DNA of 64,000 nt from Kribbella sandramycini (GCF_013131805.1 NZ_JABJRC010000001.1:1054001-1118000), one strand, 5' to 3'. Shown: positions 1 through 8,766, counted from the stretch's first letter. The notes: generated by a model from the sequence alone, not told the origin. Program-made: numbers and translations.

Positions 1-1
1 A

Positions 2-871
2 CTGCCGCGGGCGCTGGCCTGGGGCGCTGCCTGGGACATGACCCGCGACGCCGAGATGCCGGCCAGCCAGTACGTCGGCATCGTGCTGCGCGGCATCCGG
101 GCCGAGACCGACCTGACTGGCGTCCGCTCCCTGCTCGGCCAGGCCACCAGCGCCATCAACCTGTACGCCGCCCCGGCGAACCGGCCCGCCCTGCGGGCAC
201 AGTTCGAGGTGGCGCTGGCGAGCTTGCTGGCGGAGGCCGAAGCCGGTAGCGACCACCAGCTCGCGTTTGCGCGCGCCTACACCAGTGCAGTGTTCTCGGA
301 CGCCGGTGCGGACCGGCTGGCCGCCTGGCTCGATGGCCGCGACCTGCCGACCGGCCTGGTCGTCGACACCGACCTGCGCTGGACTCTGATCGTCGCTCTG
401 GCCCGGCTGGGCCGCGTCGGCGCCGACGAGATCGACGACGAGCTGACCCGGGACACCACGATCACCGGTCAGGAGCGGGCCGCGCAGGCCCGCGCCGCGC
501 GGCCGACGGCCGAGGCGAAGGAGGAGGCCTGGCGGATCGCCGTCGAGTCGGACGACACTCCGAACGAGACGCAGTACCGGACCATCCTCGGCTTCCAGCA
601 GCCCGGCCAGGAAGAGTTGCTGCGTCCGTACGTCGGCAAGTACCTGAGCGCGGCCAAGGACGTCTACACCCGGCTCGGCTCGTCCATGGGCGAGAACGTG
701 CTGGTCTACCTGTCCCCGCGCAACCTGGCCGAGCAGTCCGCGCTGGACGCGCTCACCGACTGGCTGGCCGCCGAGTCGGCGACGGTCGACGCGCCGACCC
801 GGCGCTACGTCAGCGAGGCGCAGGACGACCTGACGCGCGCGATCGCCGCGCAGGTCCGCGACGCGAGCTGA
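2..871 (+). CDS. pepN: Aminopeptidase N (PepN), C-terminal part
   Basis: This is the last 289 residues of an M1-family zinc aminopeptidase, open at its 5' end. The frame runs from base 2 in the order LPRALAWGAAWDMTRDAEM, a signature of the ERAP1-like C-terminal helical domain of actinobacterial PepN. The catalytic HEXXH domain lies outside the window. The product is a cytosolic enzyme that removes N-terminal residues from peptides; the part seen is the all-helical cap. An internal ATG at base 38 is not the true start because homology continues upstream of it. The stop is TGA at 869-871. Confidence is high for the family; the length of the missing part is unknown. Confidence 0.88.
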   Translation: MPRALAWGAAWDMTRDAEMPASQYVGIVLRGIRAETDLTGVRSLLGQATSAINLYAAPANRPALRAQFEVALASLLAEAEAGSDHQLAFARAYTSAVFSDAGADRLAAWLDGRDLPTGLVVDTDLRWTLIVALARLGRVGADEIDDELTRDTTITGQERAAQARAARPTAEAKEEAWRIAVESDDTPNETQYRTILGFQQPGQEELLRPYVGKYLSAAKDVYTRLGSSMGENVLVYLSPRNLAEQSALDALTDWLAAESATVDAPTRRYVSEAQDDLTRAIAAQVRDAS

Positions 872-920
872 TCGGACCGGAACAAGACAGTCCGCACCCG
901 GCCGGGGTAGAACAGAGGGG

Positions 921-1451
921 ATGCCTGCCTCTGACCCCGCCCTGGCCGGTGCGGCCGCTGTTGCGCTGACCGGACTTGCCGAGGCGTACCGCCCACGCCC
1001 GATCACTCCCCTGCTCCCCTGGCGAGACCCGCACCGCCTGGTAAAGCCGTACATCATCACCGCCCGCGGACGGCAATGGGACGACCACATGGTCGCCCTC
1101 GCCCGCACCACAGCGAGCCGCCAACTCGACTTCGACGACGCCATGGGCGCCGTCGGCCTGGCCGTCGTCGTACTGCACCTGGGAGACGACGGGATCTACC
1201 TGGTCGTCCAGAGCTGGTCCAAGGACTTCCAGTCCCGACTCAGCCTCTTCAGCGGCCACGACGTCGACGACCTACGCCCAGCCCCACTCGGCGCCGCACC
1301 CTGCGTCTGGGAGCTGGAGGTGCTCAGCCACGAACGCGCCGCCTACGTCGAGCACATCCTCAGCAACAGCGTCGACGTAGACGCCTGGCTGGAAGACGCA
1401 CTCGACACCCGCCCCCAACCAAAACTCGACGGCATCCCATCCGGCGTCTAG
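921..1451 (+). CDS. Conserved-looking hypothetical protein (176 aa)
   Basis: I do not recognise a family. The protein has no signal peptide or membrane segment and reads as a globular soluble alpha/beta protein with a hydrophobic core strand pair (AVGLAVVVLHL, IYLVVQSW) and an acidic C-terminal helix. The ATG at 921 is preceded by AGAGGGG, a good ribosome binding site but tightly spaced. The gene follows pepN by 49 bases in the same direction and could be co-transcribed. Its TAG stop overlaps the stop of the convergent serine hydrolase gene by four bases, so there is no room for a terminator between them. Function unknown. Confidence 0.7.
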   Translation: MPASDPALAGAAAVALTGLAEAYRPRPITPLLPWRDPHRLVKPYIITARGRQWDDHMVALARTTASRQLDFDDAMGAVGLAVVVLHLGDDGIYLVVQSWSKDFQSRLSLFSGHDVDDLRPAPLGAAPCVWELEVLSHERAAYVEHILSNSVDVDAWLEDALDTRPQPKLDGIPSGV

Positions 1452-2572
1452 CGGCAGAGCTGGTCGTCTATGAGCTTGCTGGCGGCCTTTTCTTGGGCGG
1501 CTACGGCTTCTGGGGAGTCGAATAGTTGTGAGGACATGGAGAGTACGACACTGCGTTTGCCGTCTGCGGTGACTGCGGTGCGGGTTCGGAAGCCGATCTG
1601 GTCGCCGCTGGGCATCCAGATCGTGCCGCCGCACGGGAGCGAGCGGGAGAACACGCCGAGGCCGTAACGCGCGTCGGGCCATAGCTCTGCGCTGGTACCG
1701 CTGACTGGCACGGTGGCCTTTAGTTCGCGCAGCTGGGCTGGCTTGAGCAGTTTGCCGTCGAAGATGGATCGGACGATTCGGTCCAGGTCCTTGAGGGTGG
1801 AGATGTAGCCGCCGGACGCGTCGGCGTCGATCAGCTCGGTGGTGTCGGTGTACACGCCGGGAGTGAAGCGCGTGTACGAGTGGGCGTGTGGGCCGGCGAT
1901 GCGGGGGTTCGTGCGCGGGAAGTAGGTGTCCCGCAGGCGCAGCGGCCGGACGATCCGTCGGTCGACCTCTTCGTGCCAGGTGCGGCCGGTGGCGGCTTTG
2001 ATGACCAGACCGACCAGGTCGTAGCCGGTGTTGGAGTAGTCGAAGCGGTCACCGGGCTGGGATTCCGGCGGGTGGCTCAGACCGGCCTTCACGATCTCCT
2101 CTTCGGTGTGGACGCGGTAGCGACGTTCGTAGTACTCCTCTGCGCTCTCGATGCTGGGGAAGTTGCCGTCGTAGATGCCGGCCGTGTGCTGGAGCAACTG
2201 GCGGATGGTGATCTTGTGGCCGTTGTAGCCGTCGCCCTGGACCAGACCGGGCAGGTACTTCTCGACCGGGTCCTCCAGCCGCAGACGACGCTCCGCCACC
2301 AACTGGAGCACCACTGTCCCAACCAGAACCTTGTTCGTGCTGCCGATCCGAAAGCGACCGTCCGGTCGCGGTGCGTGCCCGCCGAGCACCGAAACGCCGC
2401 TGACAGCGGTGCGCGAGCCGTGCGGCGTCGTCGACCGTGCCAGCACGCCGGTCACGCCAGTAGCGGTAATCGCGTCGGCGTCCTTCTGCAGCGTGGACCG
2501 GCCAGCCTGGGCACTCAGTGGGGCAGCCAGTGCGGCCAGCGTCAGTACGGCGGCGAAAAGCTGTTTTCTCAT
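1448..2572 (-). CDS. Secreted serine hydrolase, beta-lactamase/D-Ala-D-Ala carboxypeptidase family
   Basis: The 374-residue product begins with a Sec signal peptide (MRKQLFAAVLTLAALAAPLSAQA) and continues as a class C beta-lactamase/DD-peptidase fold. The nucleophile motif SxxK is seen as STNK at residues 78-81 and the second motif as YSN at 179-181. The usual third motif (HxG or KTG) is not obvious; the region around PSGDQIGFRT near the C-terminus may take its place. Known members are DD-carboxypeptidases, esterases or peptidases acting outside the membrane; substrate cannot be assigned. It overlaps its convergent neighbour by four bases. Confidence 0.85.
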   Translation of the reverse strand: MRKQLFAAVLTLAALAAPLSAQAGRSTLQKDADAITATGVTGVLARSTTPHGSRTAVSGVSVLGGHAPRPDGRFRIGSTNKVLVGTVVLQLVAERRLRLEDPVEKYLPGLVQGDGYNGHKITIRQLLQHTAGIYDGNFPSIESAEEYYERRYRVHTEEEIVKAGLSHPPESQPGDRFDYSNTGYDLVGLVIKAATGRTWHEEVDRRIVRPLRLRDTYFPRTNPRIAGPHAHSYTRFTPGVYTDTTELIDADASGGYISTLKDLDRIVRSIFDGKLLKPAQLRELKATVPVSGTSAELWPDARYGLGVFSRSLPCGGTIWMPSGDQIGFRTRTAVTADGKRSVVLSMSSQLFDSPEAVAAQEKAASKLIDDQLCR

Positions 2573-2819
2573 ACACCGACGCTCTCAGCGCGTTCTGGTC
2601 GCCACCATCGCCTCCAGACCCGGACAGTGGTAGCGCGAACGCGACCTGTAGGGATCAAACGATTGCTGGTCGGCACAGCGTGAGGAAGTGTATGCAGACC
2701 GCGATTCCCTTGTGCAGAAGGAGATTCTCGCCACCTGAGCGGGGCTCACTTCTGCGGCACTTCCGTCTAGGCTGCAGGCTGAGGAGAAGTACAAGGGAGT
2801 CCGGGGAGGGGCCCTTGCC

Positions 2820-3428
2820 GTGACATCACATCGCCGTAAGCGAAAACCGCAACGGTCGCGCAGCGCGATCGGAGCCGCCGTCGTGGCCGCCGCCGCGATG
2901 ACGGCCGCGTTCGCCTTCATCCTGACCAGAGGGGCGCCGGCAGCTCCGGACAACTCGGCGCTGGGCGTCGCACCGGAGGACACTCCGACCACCTCGGCGA
3001 CGCCGAGCGCGCATCCGAGCGTCGCGACGAAGGCCGATCGGAAGCCACCGGCCAGCCGCTCCGCCGGGAAGCCGACAACCACCTCGGCCGCGCCGGTGAA
3101 CACCGGTCCGGAGTCGCCCGGATTCAAGGCCGGGCAGTGGATCGTCGTCCTGGAGAAGTACACGGCCGACGGCGGGCTGGATGCGGGCCGGCTCGCGAAG
3201 GACACCGCGACGAAGATCAACCGCTCCGGAGTCCCTGCCAAAGCGATGCTGGTGAACGGGCAGTACCCGGGTTTCGCGAACAGCAGCGGCGAGCCGGTCC
3301 TGAACACGTGGGTCGTCTACCTGGGGCCAGGACCGTCGTCCGCGGAGATGCTCAACTTCTGCGCGGCGCCCAGGACGCAGCGGGCCTACAGGAGCCCGGC
3401 GTGCCCGACCTACGAGCCGGCCGGCTGA
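2820..3428 (+). CDS. Membrane-anchored protein with SPOR-like C-terminal domain
   Basis: This 202-residue protein starts at GTG, chosen because GGGGAGGGG sits about eight bases upstream. It has a basic N-terminus, one membrane segment at about residues 16-36, a Thr/Ser/Pro-rich linker to about residue 100, and a C-terminal domain from about 105. The pattern of that domain (GQWIVVLEKY, Ala/Leu/Ile helix, VNGQYPGFANS, TWVVYLGP, SAEMLNFC) resembles the peptidoglycan-binding SPOR-like repeat common in actinomycetes. A cell-envelope, extracytoplasmic role is inferred. The 247 bases upstream hold no other gene. The 3' end overlaps the convergent acetyltransferase by 19 bases. Confidence 0.72.
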   Translation: MTSHRRKRKPQRSRSAIGAAVVAAAAMTAAFAFILTRGAPAAPDNSALGVAPEDTPTTSATPSAHPSVATKADRKPPASRSAGKPTTTSAAPVNTGPESPGFKAGQWIVVLEKYTADGGLDAGRLAKDTATKINRSGVPAKAMLVNGQYPGFANSSGEPVLNTWVVYLGPGPSSAEMLNFCAAPRTQRAYRSPACPTYEPAG

Positions 3429-3985
3429 TCCGTCGCCAGCCGGGCATGCAGGTGTGAGTCGTGCCGCTCACCGGTCGGCTCGACGTAGTAGTCCCGCATC
3501 GTGCCCTCCAGTTGGAAACCGGCACGCAGTGCGACGCGGCACGAGCCTTCGTTGACCAGCGCGTGATCAAGTGAGATGCGGTGCAGGTTGAGACCGTCGG
3601 GTGCGAAGGCCCAACGAGCCGCGGCGTCCAGCGCGCGGGAGGCGATCGCCCGGCCGCGCGCTACCGGGTTGACCCAGTACGCCGCGACCGCCTGGTCCGG
3701 GACTCGGCGCACGTCGCGTAGTGCGACGTTGCCGAGGACGTAGTCGGTCGCGCGGTCCGCGATCGCGAAGATCGCGTTTCCCTGCGCCCAGGCGTTCAGA
3801 CGCGGCTGCAGCCAGCGGCTGGCACGCTGGGCCGCGGGGGTGCGGATCACCGCTGTCCCCGCGGTCCAGCGCAGTACTTCCCGGTCCCGCAGCGCCTCCG
3901 CTACCGCGTCCTCGTCGGACGCAACGAACGGACGCAGTACGACGTCGCCCAGCTCGATGCGGTGCGGCTGCAGGGCCGGGGTCAC
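3410..3985 (-). CDS. GNAT N-acetyltransferase, RimJ/RimL type
   Basis: The 191-residue protein has the GNAT layout: beta strand with VLRPFVASDEDAV near the N-terminus, acetyl-CoA loop region VNPVARGRAIASRALDAAARW (Q/RxxGxG/A-like) and the C-terminal NEGSCRVALRAGFQLEGTMRDY that is typical of the RimJ/RimL branch, which acetylates protein N-termini or small amines. Substrate unknown. Its ATG overlaps the stop of the upstream DUF5130 gene in an ATGA junction, so it is probably translated from the same message as that gene and the CtaJ-like gene. Confidence 0.85.
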   Translation of the reverse strand: MTPALQPHRIELGDVVLRPFVASDEDAVAEALRDREVLRWTAGTAVIRTPAAQRASRWLQPRLNAWAQGNAIFAIADRATDYVLGNVALRDVRRVPDQAVAAYWVNPVARGRAIASRALDAAARWAFAPDGLNLHRISLDHALVNEGSCRVALRAGFQLEGTMRDYYVEPTGERHDSHLHARLATDQPAGS

Positions 3986-4380
3986 TGCTTGTGGGGCTCG
4001 TTGGCGTGCAGCAACGGTGCCTGGTGCGCATTCGCGCCAAGCTGCTGCACACCGGTCACCAGACCGCCGGTGAGGTCACCGGTGGCGAAAGACGTCTGCA
4101 TCGTCAGCGCAGCCAGACCGGCCGCGGTGTCCGACAGCTGGCGCTTCGCCTCGGCGCCAGTGACGATCTCGAGCCGGCGGCCCGCCGGGTCGACGTACAC
4201 CAGGACGGTGTGGTCCGGATCGTCCAGCTCGTTCAGCAGCTCCTGAGCGAACGGACGGGTCTCGGAGTCCGCACCGCCGACGTACACCGAAAAGTGCAGG
4301 CCGGACGCCACCTCGGCGTTGCGGACCGCGCGCTCGATGTCGAAGAGCTGATCGGGCGTGAACGCGTCACCAACTGGCAC
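3982..4380 (-). CDS. DUF5130 (TPM-like) protein
   Basis: The 132-residue protein matches the actinobacterial DUF5130 pattern: FTPDQLFDIERAV, then VYVGG, then DPDHTVLVYVDPAGRRLEIVTG, a TPM-domain-like alpha/beta core. No membrane segment is seen. Biochemical role unknown. It lies between a small membrane protein resembling cytochrome oxidase subunit CtaJ (14-base overlap upstream) and a GNAT gene (4-base overlap downstream), forming a compact three-gene unit. I recall a similar association of DUF5130 with CtaJ in other actinobacteria; that is memory, not something this window shows. Confidence 0.78.
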   Translation of the reverse strand: MPVGDAFTPDQLFDIERAVRNAEVASGLHFSVYVGGADSETRPFAQELLNELDDPDHTVLVYVDPAGRRLEIVTGAEAKRQLSDTAAGLAALTMQTSFATGDLTGGLVTGVQQLGANAHQAPLLHANEPHKQ

Positions 4381-4648
4381 TTGCGCCTCCGGTGGTACGG
4401 GCGACGCCGGCGCCGGCAGCCGCGGGGGCGCTGGAAGCGCCGGGCAGCTCGGGCAGGCTCGCCGGGTCGGGCTTGGTCGCGACCGGTCCGTTGATCCAGA
4501 CCGGCGGCGCCCACCAGGACAGGCCCGGCCGGTACCGCGGCCCGCTCGCGATCGACGACGCGAACACCAGCAGCGTCACCACCGCGATCACGAGGACAGG
4601 AATGCCGACGAACACCCACAAGGTGTGGCCGGCCAACTGAGGAGTCAC
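4367..4648 (-). CDS. Small membrane protein resembling aa3 oxidase subunit CtaJ
   Basis: A 93-residue protein with one N-terminal membrane helix (residues about 9-33, LWVFVGIPVLVIAVVTLLVF), followed by GPRYRPGLSWWAPPVW. That tail closely follows the GPRYRPG-x-W-x-PVW pattern of actinobacterial CtaJ-type small subunits of the cytochrome bcc-aa3 supercomplex. The C-terminal third is Ala/Pro/Ser-rich and probably disordered. If CtaJ, it is an inner-membrane accessory of respiration. It overlaps DUF5130 by 14 bases. A generic small membrane protein is the alternative. Confidence 0.6.
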   Translation of the reverse strand: MTPQLAGHTLWVFVGIPVLVIAVVTLLVFASSIASGPRYRPGLSWWAPPVWINGPVATKPDPASLPELPGASSAPAAAGAGVARTTGGASASW

Positions 4649-4702
4649 AGCCGCAGCCTAGTACTCCGGCGCCGCCGCGCAGCGCCCAGGGCCCGGCGCA
4701 CA

Positions 4703-4730
4703 CCTTGAAATGAGGGCGGTCATTTCAAGG
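4703..4730. repeat. 11-bp perfect inverted repeat, 6-nt loop
   Basis: CCTTGAAATGA is repeated in inverted form as TCATTTCAAGG around GGGCGG. It stands just downstream of the LPMO stop and upstream of the CtaJ-like start (both on the minus strand). As RNA it would form a hairpin that could end LPMO transcription, although no U-run follows. As DNA it could equally be an operator for the CtaJ-like operon. The arms are unusually AT-rich for this genome. Confidence 0.6.
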
Positions 4731-4749
4731 AGCGCCGAGCCCAGAAGGA

Positions 4750-5376
4750 TCAGAACTGCACGTCCGAGCACTGATAGAACGCGTTGACCGTGTCGTGGAT
4801 CGTCCACACGGCCAGAATCATGTGCCGGCCGGACTTGCCGCCCGGAAGCGTGGCCCGGTGACTGAAGTCGTTCGGCGGCCGCTGCCCGTTGTACGGCACG
4901 GTCGAGAAGGGCGTCAGCTCGAGCGAACTCCGGCGCAGCGGAGCATTCTGATCCCAGCCGTTCTTGGTGATGTAGTACTTGAAGTCGGTCGTGGCATGCG
5001 GAGCGGTCAGCCACCACCTGAACGTGTAGGTGGCACCGGAGCTCAGCCTGTTCGTGTCGGCGATAGGCCAGGCCGCGTTGGCCGGGGCCGGCGTCCGGAC
5101 ACCATCCAGCTGCCCGAACTGACCGAGGCCGCCCGAGCAGAGCCTGCCGTCGGCGGGGCCGCCGCTGGGGAAGCCCTTCGGGCCCTCGACGCTCTGCGGC
5201 TCCCACTGGATCGGGCCACAGTCCTTGACCACGCCGCTCTGGCAGTTCTTCGCCCGGCTGACCGGGAAATTGGTGTAGCCGTGGCCGTAGGCCAGGGGGG
5301 CGGTGAACAGGGTGCTGGTGAGGGCCAGGGCGCCGACGGCGACACCGGCCATGGTGATCTTGCGGGAACGCAGCAT
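4750..5376 (-). CDS. Secreted AA10 lytic polysaccharide monooxygenase
   Basis: The 208-residue preprotein has a signal peptide ending AYG, followed by His32 as the predicted mature N-terminus (HGYTNFP). His32 and His127 (in TAPHATT) form the copper histidine brace of AA10 (former CBM33) enzymes. Other family marks are the cysteines in KNCQSG, KDCGPIQWEPQS and YQCSDV, and the C-terminal Phe. Such enzymes oxidatively cleave crystalline chitin or cellulose outside the cell. There is no extra carbohydrate-binding module, so it is a single-domain enzyme. It is monocistronic, with an AT-rich promoter region upstream and an inverted repeat just after the stop. Chitin versus cellulose preference cannot be decided by eye. 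Confidence 0.93.
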   Translation of the reverse strand: MLRSRKITMAGVAVGALALTSTLFTAPLAYGHGYTNFPVSRAKNCQSGVVKDCGPIQWEPQSVEGPKGFPSGGPADGRLCSGGLGQFGQLDGVRTPAPANAAWPIADTNRLSSGATYTFRWWLTAPHATTDFKYYITKNGWDQNAPLRRSSLELTPFSTVPYNGQRPPNDFSHRATLPGGKSGRHMILAVWTIHDTVNAFYQCSDVQF

Positions 5377-5518
5377 GCGGAAACTCCTTCAACTGTGGGG
5401 GCGGTGACAGTGAAGGAAGGCGCCTTCGTATTGAGCAATAGAAAACAAGCTTTCAAATCTATTGTCAACAGCGGGTGAGCGGAAAATGACGGAAAGCTAG
5501 GATCGTTTGTCGCGACGA
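5377..5518 (-). promoter_or_regulatory. AT-rich promoter region of the LPMO gene
   Basis: This 142-base gap is clearly more AT-rich than its surroundings. On the minus strand TTGACA (plus-strand 5463-5468) is a good -35 hexamer. A 6-bp inverted repeat CAATAG (5436-5441) / CTATTG (5459-5464) and the 12-bp palindrome GAAGGCGCCTTC (5416-5427) lie between it and the start codon and could be regulator sites. I see no DasR-type element. The exact -10 is unclear. Confidence 0.45.
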
Positions 5519-7636
5519 CTAGATCGTTAATGCGCCGATCAGCCGGCGCAGGCGCAAATTGTTCGGCAGGTCCTCGATCAGGACGGGTTCACCGTCCGGG
5601 CCGCCGAGCGGGACGCGCCAGTTCGGGTACTCGTCGGTGGTGCCGGGCTGGTTCTGCGTACGGCGTTCGCCGACGGCGTCCGTCAGCGCGACGCCAACCA
5701 GCTTGGCCGGGGTGTGCGCGACGTACTGATGCAGGGCCTCGACGATGCGCTCGACGTCGCCGTCGAGGTAGCTGAGCAGGTGCCGCTCGCGCAGCGCGTC
5801 CAGCCACGCGTCCCGATCGGCCTCGTCGACGGCGAGCTCCTCTGCTACCGGACGGGTCAGCAGACCGAGGCGGTTGCGCAGCTCGACGTGGTCACCCGCG
5901 AGGTAACCAGCCGTCGGTGGCAGGTCGTGTGTGGTGACTGTGGCGAGGCAGAGCTCCCGCCAGCGCTCCGGCGCCAGCGGCTTGCCGTCCGCATCCCGCT
6001 CGAACCACAGCACCGACGTACCGAGGACGCCGCGTTCGGTCAGGTAGTCACGCACCCATGGCTCGACAGTGCCGAGATCCTCGCCCACGACGGTCACCCC
6101 AGCGCGGGTGGCTTCCAGAACCAGGATGCCGATCAGGGCCTCGTGGTCGTAGCGGACATACGTACCCTCGGTCGGCCGGTCCGGTGAGGTGACCCACCAG
6201 AGCCGGAACATGCCGAGGATGTGGTCCATCCGCAGTCCGCCGCCATGGCGCATGACAGCGCGCACCAGATCCCGCCAGGCGGCGTACCCGGTCTCGGCCA
6301 AGGCGTTCGGCCGCCACGGCGGCTGCGACCAGTCCTGGCCCTGCTGGTTGAAAGCGTCCGGCGGTGCACCTACGTGGATGCCGGACGCCAGCACGTGCTG
6401 CAGCGCCCACGCGTCTGCGCCATCCGGGTGTACGCCGACCGCGAGGTCGTGAACGATCCCCAGCGACATACCGGCTGCCTTCGCGCGCGCCTGGGTGCGG
6501 CCGAGCTGCTCGTCCAGCTGCCACTGCAGCCAGCAGTGGAACTCGACGGCGTCCGGGTTGTCGTTCCGGAATGCGACGACCGCCGGACTGGTCGGCTCCT
6601 GCAGCTCCTCGGGCCACTTGCTCCACTCCGGCCCGTGGACGTCGGCCAGCGCCGCCCAGGTCGCGAAGTCGATCAGCCCCTGGCTCTCGCGATCGCAGTA
6701 CGCGCCGTACTCAGCGATGCGGCCGATCGAGGGCCGGACACCGAACAGCAACTGCAGCGCCTCACGCTTGGTCGCCCAGACGGTGTCGCGGTCCAGCGCG
6801 TTCGAGTCCTCGCTCAGCGCTCGGGCCTGCAGACTCAGCGTGCGGACGCGATCCCGCTCGGCCGGTGCGAGGTCGCCGTACTCGTCGATGTCCTCGATCC
6901 GCAGGTAGATCGGGTTTCCGAACCGGCGGGAGGCCGGTAGGTACGGCGACGGCTCCATCCGGCCGGCCAGCTCCGCCGCATGCAGCGGGTTGATCAGCAC
7001 GAACCCGGCGCCCAGATCGTTCGCGGACCACGCTGCGAGGTCGGCCAGGTCATGCAGGTCGCCGATCCCCCACGAGCGCCGCGAACGGACGGAGTACAGC
7101 TGGAGCACCCACCCCCACGTCCGCTGCAGCTTCTCCGGCTCCAGCTTGGCCGGGGTGACGATGAGTGTGCTGACCGAGATCTCCGGGTTGGTACCGATGC
7201 GAGCGCACAGCCGGTGGTAGCCGAGCGGCAGATCGCCAGGCAGCTGGAAGGTCGCTTCACCGACCTGTACGCCGTCGACCCACTCCGGCTCGACCCAGTG
7301 GTCCTGCTGCGGGATGTCCCGGCGCTGACCGCCGTCCTCGAGATCCACCCACACCTCGGCCGCAGAACCGTGCGGCAGATGGACGGCGAACCACGGCGTC
7401 CATCCGGCCCGCGTCACCAAGGTCGGCGGCAGCGTCCGCCGCCAGCGCGCCTCCTGGTGCTCGGCAAGGGCCAGCGCGGCCTTCTCCGGCGTCGACGCGT
7501 CAACACCGAGTGCGGCGAGCACTGCTGAGACGACCTCGGTCGAGACGATCACATGCTCGCCTTGCCAGTTCCAGTACTCCGTCGCCACACCATGGGCAAC
7601 CGCTAGCTCGACAAGGGCCGGAGTGGGAGCAGTCAC
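5519..7636 (-). CDS. malQ: 4-alpha-glucanotransferase (amylomaltase)
   Basis: The 705-residue protein is a GH77 disproportionating enzyme that transfers maltodextrin segments and releases glucose in the cytoplasm. Family marks include WGIGDLHDLADL, GAGFVLINPLHA, the catalytic-core segment RMDHILGMFRLWW and the acid/base region VVGEDLGTV. It has the long actinobacterial N-terminal extension (about 160 residues before the TIM barrel), giving about 700 residues against about 500 for short MalQ. It stands alone, with no glycogen genes next to it, and is separated by about 50 bases from the upstream membrane-protein gene on the same strand. Confidence 0.95.
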   Translation of the reverse strand: MTAPTPALVELAVAHGVATEYWNWQGEHVIVSTEVVSAVLAALGVDASTPEKAALALAEHQEARWRRTLPPTLVTRAGWTPWFAVHLPHGSAAEVWVDLEDGGQRRDIPQQDHWVEPEWVDGVQVGEATFQLPGDLPLGYHRLCARIGTNPEISVSTLIVTPAKLEPEKLQRTWGWVLQLYSVRSRRSWGIGDLHDLADLAAWSANDLGAGFVLINPLHAAELAGRMEPSPYLPASRRFGNPIYLRIEDIDEYGDLAPAERDRVRTLSLQARALSEDSNALDRDTVWATKREALQLLFGVRPSIGRIAEYGAYCDRESQGLIDFATWAALADVHGPEWSKWPEELQEPTSPAVVAFRNDNPDAVEFHCWLQWQLDEQLGRTQARAKAAGMSLGIVHDLAVGVHPDGADAWALQHVLASGIHVGAPPDAFNQQGQDWSQPPWRPNALAETGYAAWRDLVRAVMRHGGGLRMDHILGMFRLWWVTSPDRPTEGTYVRYDHEALIGILVLEATRAGVTVVGEDLGTVEPWVRDYLTERGVLGTSVLWFERDADGKPLAPERWRELCLATVTTHDLPPTAGYLAGDHVELRNRLGLLTRPVAEELAVDEADRDAWLDALRERHLLSYLDGDVERIVEALHQYVAHTPAKLVGVALTDAVGERRTQNQPGTTDEYPNWRVPLGGPDGEPVLIEDLPNNLRLRRLIGALTI

Positions 7637-7686
7637 CTCAGCGAGTCTGCCGTATTCCGGCCCTTGGCGGGTAACGCAGCGCCGTG

Positions 7687-8694
7687 TCAGCTAGCCACCC
7701 GTCGCCGACTCAGCAGCAAGACAGCGAACAGCAGCGCCACACTGGCCACCACCAGCCCGATCGCCACACCTGCGACGTTGTCGGTGAGCTGGTAGAGCGC
7801 AGTCGGCCAGATGACCAGCAGAATCGAGCAACCGACCACGGCGTACGCCGAAGCGCGCCGCAACCCGTAGGCGACCAGCAGCGCCGCTGGGCCCGCCGTA
7901 CCGACCGCCAGCGCCATGATCTCGCCGCGCTCCTGGATCAGCCAGCAGATCGACGAGCTGAACATGGCGGCCCCAGCCAGCGACCACGCGGTCACCTGGT
8001 CCCGGACCAGGCCGAGCATCGCCAGCACGAACGCAACCAGGATGAACCCGGTCCCGGCGATCCCGGCGCTGTTCGCCCCGGAACCGTCCGACGGCGTCAG
8101 CACATCCGAGGTGAGCACCAGAACCCCCACGGCCAGGATGCCGAACGTTGCCACCAGCAACGACGAGCCGGCCAGCCGCCAGAGCCCCACCACGGCCAGC
8201 GCGAGCGCCAGCCCGACGCCGACGATCCGGCCGGTCTCCCCCTCGATGGCGACGTACGCCGCGAAGCCGGCCACACAGCAGCCGAGTGACGCCAGCGCCG
8301 ACGCGAGCGTCTCCCGGCGCTTCAGGAGCGCCAGGACGACCGCAGAGCCGAGCAGGGCGACCGCTGCGCTCGTGCCGGTACTGATCCGGGCCGCACGGCC
8401 CATCTCGCCCCAGTTGGCCAGCGTGAGTAGCGCCACAGCGCCGAGCAGCAGCGCACCGCCGATGTAGCCGAGCACCTCGACCAACGCGTTCGTGTGCGTC
8501 GCAGCCGGCGGCGTCCGCGGTTTCACCGGCGGTGCGGGCGGCGGCGCCGGGGGCTCCGGCCGCTTCCGGCTCTGGTCCGCCAGGGCGGCGGTCACTTCGG
8601 CGTCGGCTGCCTCGCGCAGCGCGTCGGCCTGGTACTGGCGCAGCACGCCCGCGCTCACGAGCCTGAGCAGCTCGTCGTCCAGCCGGCTGGCCAT
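7687..8694 (-). CDS. DUF2157-like multi-pass membrane protein
   Basis: The 335-residue protein has a cytosolic N-terminal segment (about 40 residues, RLVSAGVLRQYQADALREAA, the short helical segment typical of DUF2157), a Pro-rich linker at about 45-70, and then about nine or ten hydrophobic helices to the C-terminus. No catalytic residues stand out. Role unknown. It may share a transcript with malQ (50-base gap). The start ATG is the first in frame and the N-terminal helix supports it. Confidence 0.75.
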   Translation of the reverse strand: MASRLDDELLRLVSAGVLRQYQADALREAADAEVTAALADQSRKRPEPPAPPPAPPVKPRTPPAATHTNALVEVLGYIGGALLLGAVALLTLANWGEMGRAARISTGTSAAVALLGSAVVLALLKRRETLASALASLGCCVAGFAAYVAIEGETGRIVGVGLALALAVVGLWRLAGSSLLVATFGILAVGVLVLTSDVLTPSDGSGANSAGIAGTGFILVAFVLAMLGLVRDQVTAWSLAGAAMFSSSICWLIQERGEIMALAVGTAGPAALLVAYGLRRASAYAVVGCSILLVIWPTALYQLTDNVAGVAIGLVVASVALLFAVLLLSRRRVAS

Positions 8695-8766
8695 GCGTCC
8701 GTCTCCCTTGTCACTCTTCGGGCCCCGTGATCCTCGACGCGGAGCTCGCTATCATCGGGCGGCGAG

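Noticed and set aside
5377..5518. DasR-type chitin-responsive site before the LPMO gene
   Set aside because: No ACTGGTCTAGACCA-like sequence is present in the region.
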